From: CAZUFB01 sp048173955
Lineage (GTDB): Bacteria > Actinomycetota > Coriobacteriia > Coriobacteriales > UMGS124
DNA: 15,806 nucleotides
NCBI GenBank assembly: GCA_048173955.1
Contig: DBEYOB010000201.1
Location: 1 to 15,806, forward strand
Direction of reading: 5' to 3'
Below the pieces are notes generated by a model that saw only the letters and a list, made by a program, of their open reading frames with translations, was not told the origin of the DNA and did no database searches. The translations under genes and the position numbers were made by a program. The first letter of the stretch is position 1, and each line of letters begins with the position of its first letter. This document shows positions 13,986 to 15,806 of the stretch, in pieces.

Positions 13986-14866
13986 TGGCGCCGTGGACCG
14001 TCAAGTCGACCCTGGAGTGGACGACGGGGTATCTTGAGCGGAAGGGCGACGAGCACCCGCGCCTTTCGGCCGAATGGCTGCTGTGCGCCGCAACGGGCAT
14101 GTCGCGCGTCGAGGTCTACATGAACTACGACAGGCCGCTTGACGCTGCGGAGCTGGCGACGTTGCATGCCGGTGTCGAGCGGCGCGGGAGGGGCGAGCCG
14201 CTGCAATATGTCACCGGCGAGATGCCGTTCCGCCACATCGTCCTCAAGTGTGCCCCCGGCGTGCTGATTCCGCGTCCCGAAACCGAGGTGCTCGTCGACT
14301 GCGTGCTCGACTACCTCGATGCGCTCGTTCTCGGTGAGGGGGGCACGGCGTCGGTGCTCGAGGTGGGGACGGGGACGGGGTGCATCGCGCTGTCGCTGGC
14401 GGGGGAGCGCCCCTTCGTCCGCGTGAGCGCGACCGACGTCTCTCCCGACGCGGTTGCGCTCGCCGGGCGCAACCGCGACGCCCTGGGCCTCGACGGGCCC
14501 GTCGAACTGTTCTTGACCGATTTGGCCGACGGGGTGCCGGGGGCCGAGGACGCCGCGTTCGACGTGCTCGTTTCGAACCCTCCCTACATCCCCTCCGCCC
14601 TCGTCGAGGAGCTTCCCGCCGAAGTCGGCGGGTTCGAGCCGCGCCTTGCGCTCGATGGGGGCCCCGACGGCCTCGACGTCTTCCGCCGCATCGTCGCTCT
14701 TGCGGGCACTGCCTTGAAGCCGGGAGGGCTGCTCGCGTGCGAACTGCACGAGGAATGCCTCGAGCAGGCCTGCGACGAGGCGGTGTCGGGAGGTCTGCTG
14801 CAAAACGCGCGCATTGTCAAAGACTTGGCGGGAAAAAACCGCATCCTGCTCGCGGAACGTCTTTAA
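13985..14866 (+). CDS. prmC: Release factor glutamine methyltransferase
   Basis: This 293-residue enzyme methylates the GGQ glutamine of release factors, using S-adenosylmethionine. It has the N-terminal helical domain that grips the release factor (about 1-90), then GVLIPRPETEVLV (92-104), the SAM-binding loop EVGTGTGCIALSLA (126-139), an acidic D151 after the next strand (SATDVSPDA), and the catalytic NPPY (198-201, in VSNPPYIPS). The end LAGKNRILLAERL is usual for the family. ATG 13985 overlaps the upstream TGA by one base (TGATG); the frame is open far upstream but only in the shadow of the secreted protein. Its target, RF1, is encoded in the same cluster, separated by the secreted-protein gene. 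Confidence 0.95.
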   Translation: MAPWTVKSTLEWTTGYLERKGDEHPRLSAEWLLCAATGMSRVEVYMNYDRPLDAAELATLHAGVERRGRGEPLQYVTGEMPFRHIVLKCAPGVLIPRPETEVLVDCVLDYLDALVLGEGGTASVLEVGTGTGCIALSLAGERPFVRVSATDVSPDAVALAGRNRDALGLDGPVELFLTDLADGVPGAEDAAFDVLVSNPPYIPSALVEELPAEVGGFEPRLALDGGPDGLDVFRRIVALAGTALKPGGLLACELHEECLEQACDEAVSGGLLQNARIVKDLAGKNRILLAERL

Positions 14867-14921
14867 CGGGGCCGACGCCCGTCCGACGAGGACGCCCGTG
14901 CGGCGCATGATGGGAGGAACG

Positions 14922-15554
14922 ATGGGACGGATCGTCGTGTGGGACGCCTGCGCCCCGCTTGGAGACGTGGTGCGGGAAACGGCGGAGGTTCTTGCGGGTG
15001 GGGGCGTCGCCGTGTTTCCGACCGACACGGTGTACGGCATCGCGCAGTCGGTCCTGCCGAACCCGGAAGGCCCGCGACGCGTCTTCGCGATCAAGCGCCG
15101 CGACCTTGCAAAGACGGTTGCGTGGCTCGTCGGTTCGGGTGAGGAACTCGAACGGTACGGCAGCGACGTGCCGCCGTATGCACTGCGGCTTGCCGAGGAG
15201 TTCTGGCCGGGCGGCCTGACGCTCGTGGTCAAGGCGACCGAGGAAGTTCCGCATGCGTTTCGCGCTGCGGACGGCACGATCGCGCTCCGCATGCCGGACG
15301 CCCCGTTCGCCCTGGCGCTGTGCCGCGCCGCTTCCTCCCCCCTTGCGACGACGAGCGCCAACACGAGCGGTCTGAAAAGCCCGTCCTCATTTGCCGAAGT
15401 CGAGGCGCGCATCATAGAGGAGGCGGACATTGCGGTAGACGGAGGCCCGACGCTCAGGGGGCAGGCCTCGACCGTCGTCCTCTGCACCGGAGAGCACCCG
15501 CACGTTATCCGCGAAGGCTGCATCTCGTCCGAGCGCATCTGGGACGTGCTATAG
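14922..15554 (+). CDS. tsaC: Threonylcarbamoyl-AMP synthase (YrdC/Sua5 family)
   Basis: The 210-residue protein makes threonylcarbamoyl-AMP from threonine, bicarbonate and ATP, the first step of the t6A37 modification of ANN-decoding tRNAs. The YrdC-domain motifs are present: AVFPTDTVYGI (30-40), the nucleotide-binding IKRRDLAK (57-64), WPGGLTLVV (95-103), IALRMPDAP (120-128) and TTSANTSG (143-150). It is a single-domain form; the C-terminal Sua5 domain is missing, hence the name tsaC. ATG 14922 follows GGGAGGAA at 14912-14919; upstream in-frame codons lead back into prmC and are not needed. It sits 55 bases after prmC, an arrangement seen in many bacteria. Confidence 0.93.
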   Translation: MGRIVVWDACAPLGDVVRETAEVLAGGGVAVFPTDTVYGIAQSVLPNPEGPRRVFAIKRRDLAKTVAWLVGSGEELERYGSDVPPYALRLAEEFWPGGLTLVVKATEEVPHAFRAADGTIALRMPDAPFALALCRAASSPLATTSANTSGLKSPSSFAEVEARIIEEADIAVDGGPTLRGQASTVVLCTGEHPHVIREGCISSERIWDVL

Positions 15555-15629
15555 TCCTCTGTCCGAGCGTGCAATGGAGACGGTGGGCTGGCAACGGTGA
15601 GCGGTCGCCCGTTTCTGTGTGTAAACCGT

Positions 15630-15641
15630 GGATTGAAATCC
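15630..15641. repeat. Small inverted repeat just upstream of the terminal promoter
   Basis: GGATT and AATCC flank GA, four bases before the -35 box at 15646. It may be a regulator site or chance. Confidence 0.25.
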
Positions 15642-15645
15642 AAAG

Positions 15646-15674
15646 TTGACGCAAAGGGAAAACCCGCGTATAGT
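15646..15674 (+). promoter_or_regulatory. Near-consensus sigma-70 promoter
   Basis: TTGACG (15646-15651) and TATAGT (15669-15674) are separated by exactly 17 bases, each one base from consensus. Transcription should begin near 15681 and run out of the window. This is the best promoter in the window, suggesting a highly expressed gene downstream. Confidence 0.8.
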
Positions 15675-15680
15675 ACTCCC

Positions 15681-15806
15681 TCGCGCCGCGCCCCCGGGTG
15701 CGGCGGAGGACCTTGAGAGCCGGATACTGCGGAGAGACGCAGGGGAGTTACTAGACAGGCGAGCGGGCGGGCCCGGAAGGGCCCGCCGACCACTTGACTT
15801 CAAGCT
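15681..15806 (+). ncRNA. Structured 5' leader running out of the window; possible ribosomal protein (L10-type) leader
   Basis: At least 125 bases follow the predicted start with no open reading frame. Two hairpins are visible: CTGCG/CGCAG (15727-15731 with 15738-15742) and a nine-pair GGCGGGCCC/GGGCCCGCC stem (15766-15774 with 15779-15787) closed by the GNRA tetraloop GGAA. Between them is TAGACAG (15752-15758), which resembles the AGACAG element of the L10-binding region of 23S rRNA that L10 leaders imitate. The identification is tentative; another cis-regulatory leader is equally possible. Confidence 0.35.

Noticed and set aside
15550..15555. TATAGT at the tsaC stop as a promoter
   Set aside because: No -35 box at a suitable distance, and a far better promoter lies 100 bases downstream.
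15575..15625. Intrinsic terminator after tsaC
   Set aside because: GGGC/GCCC can pair, but the stem is short with a large loop and the following sequence is not a T tract.
13886..15793. Long minus-strand open frame opposite prmC and tsaC
   Set aside because: No recognisable domain, and it lies opposite two clear genes and a strong promoter.

Overview
The window is high-GC DNA with dense, overlapping genes, and it looks like a chromosome segment from an actinobacterium. A short-form HisG fused to HisZ, a separate hisI and hisE, and a low-molecular-weight secreted protein with a Listeria-Bacteroides repeat next to prfA-prmC-tsaC suggest the class Coriobacteriia (Collinsella, Olsenella or Eggerthella relatives). 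That placement is inference from gene content and style, not from a search.

Region 1 (2-7087, plus strand) is a nearly complete histidine biosynthesis operon in the order hisZG (5' end outside the window), hisD, hisC, hisB, hisH, hisA, hisF, hisI, hisE. Most junctions touch or overlap (hisD/hisC, hisB/hisH, hisH/hisA, hisA/hisF, hisF/hisI), so translation is probably coupled. The genes cover ATP + PRPP to histidine except for one step: no dedicated histidinol-phosphate phosphatase is seen in the cluster. An 8-bp hairpin sits between hisI and hisE.

Region 2 (7096-8663) differs in style. A minus-strand AAA ATPase with a DUF4143 nuclease-like C-terminus converges on hisE, with only 8 bases between stop codons. 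Its base composition is visibly less GC-biased than its neighbours, which suggests later acquisition. The 281-base divergent spacer upstream of it carries two 17-base direct repeats, almost equidistant from two outward-facing -10-like boxes, and a separate inverted repeat.

Region 3 (8664-11232, plus strand) is a tightly coupled trio: a 94-residue unrecognised protein, a COG2509-type FAD-dependent dehydrogenase, and a YcdX-like PHP-family metal phosphoesterase.

Region 4 (11259-15554, plus strand) is a translation-quality group: an extended -10 promoter, prfA (release factor 1), a secreted beta-helix/InlB-type-repeat protein, prmC (methylates the release factor GGQ glutamine), and tsaC (tRNA threonylcarbamoyladenosine synthesis). 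The secreted protein sits between prfA and prmC, which are normally adjacent.

Region 5 (15555-15806) has no gene. It contains a near-consensus sigma-70 promoter followed by a structured leader of at least 125 bases that runs out of the window. Some of its features resemble a ribosomal protein L10 leader, but this is tentative. No tRNA, rRNA, CRISPR array, insertion sequence or integrase was seen.
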